This document shows positions 5,170-5,556 of a stretch of DNA of 5,556 nucleotides, piece by piece. The stretch comes from an uncultured Thermoleophilia bacterium (GTDB lineage: Bacteria; Actinomycetota; Thermoleophilia; UBA2241). The stretch covers positions 1 to 5,556 of the forward strand of contig CAIWHY010000056.1 of assembly GCA_903912585.1 (NCBI GenBank), given 5' to 3'. Below the pieces are notes generated by a model. That model did not search any database. It saw only the letters and a list, made by a program, of their open reading frames with translations, and was not told where the DNA came from. The position numbers and the translations under genes were made by a program. Numbering within the stretch: position 1 is the first letter of the stretch; the number at the start of each line of letters is the position of its first letter.

Positions 5170-5556
5170 ATGACCGAAGTCAACTCAGCCGATGACCCTT
5201 CCCCGGGTCGGCGGGGCCGTCGGATCAGGACGTTCAGCAGGCACGATGCCGAGCGGTCCGGCGCAGTCGATCAACCGCGCGTCAACGTCGGCCACCGCGT
5301 CTACCTCCACGAGCACGGCGAGATCTTCTTCGGTCCAGGTATCTACGAGCTGCTGGTGCTGACCGACGAGACGGGCTCGCTGCGGCAAGCTGCCCAGACC
5401 ATGGGCATGGCCTACAGCAAGGCGTGGACCATCATGCGAGAAGCAGAGACTCACTTCGGCCTCAAGCTGCTGGAGCGCCAGGCCGGCGGTCCGAGCGGCG
5501 GCGGCTCCGTGCTCACCGATGACGCCCGTCAGGTGCTGCTCCATTTCAAGGGGCTC
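5170..5556 (+). CDS. ModE-like winged helix-turn-helix regulator (3' end beyond window)
   Basis: An open frame of 129 codons without a stop reaches the window edge, so the gene is partial at its 3' end. Residues about 43-129 resemble the N-terminal DNA-binding domain of ModE, the molybdate-responsive LysR-like repressor. The strand-forming RVYLHEHGEIFFGPGIYELL leads into helix-turn-helix ETGSLRQAAQTMGMAYSKAW (67-86). The wing segment LLERQAGGPSGGGSVLT (100-116) carries the diagnostic GGxxGGGxxLT loop. Residues 1-39 are a polar, arginine-rich extension (RRGRRIR at 14-20) not usual in ModE. Whether a C-terminal TOBE oxyanion-sensing domain follows cannot be seen; many family members are single-domain proteins of about this size. 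It sits 64 bp after the AOR gene on the same strand, probably co-transcribed. A ModE-type operator overlaps the divergent modABC promoter, so modABC is its likely target. Its specific ligand is unknown. Confidence 0.85.
   Translation, partial: MTEVNSADDPSPGRRGRRIRTFSRHDAERSGAVDQPRVNVGHRVYLHEHGEIFFGPGIYELLVLTDETGSLRQAAQTMGMAYSKAWTIMREAETHFGLKLLERQAGGPSGGGSVLTDDARQVLLHFKGL

Noticed and set aside
5185..5544. Minus-strand open frame opposite the ModE-like gene
   Set aside because: The plus-strand frame encodes a recognisable ModE winged helix; the reverse frame shows no domain.

Overview
This is a high-G+C window from a bacterium (very GC-rich third codon positions, long open reading frames on non-coding strands). 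It holds one coherent theme: uptake, sensing and use of molybdate or tungstate. The taxon cannot be fixed from these genes. The substrate-binding protein has a plain signal peptidase I type leader and no lipobox cysteine, which fits a cell with an outer membrane better than a monoderm. Aldehyde ferredoxin oxidoreductase (AOR) points to an anaerobic or facultative lifestyle. There are no mobile elements, CRISPR arrays, rRNA or tRNA genes.

Layout. On the minus strand, reading leftward from 2923 to 97, lies a tight modA-modB-modC operon: periplasmic oxyanion-binding protein, membrane permease and ATPase. The gaps between genes are only 9 and 4 bp. Bases 1-96 are downstream of modC and hold nothing that can be called. 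A 385-bp divergent intergenic region (2924-3308) separates this operon from a plus-strand pair. The pair is a complete AOR-family gene (3309-5105), followed after 64 bp by a ModE-type winged-helix regulator gene (5170 onward) that runs off the right edge.

How it fits together. The intergenic region contains a good sigma70-type promoter for modA (TTGACA, 17-bp spacer, TGGAAT). An imperfect 24-bp palindrome, CGTTATTC-N8-GAATAGCG, covers its -10 element and most of its spacer. It has the same CGTTAT-N12-ATAACG architecture as the E. coli ModE operator. The simplest model is that the ModE-like protein encoded at 5170 senses the oxyanion or its cofactor and represses modABC. ModABC supplies molybdate or tungstate, and the metal is built into the pterin cofactor of the neighbouring AOR. 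The AOR keeps the Fe4S4 cysteines, the first pterin motif and the catalytic Glu/His pair. It has lost the second DxxGLC pterin motif and the dimer-bridging iron ligands, so it is probably a divergent and uncharacterised subfamily. Several inverted repeats in the AOR leader, beside the modA ribosome binding site and in the AOR-regulator gap are additional regulatory candidates.
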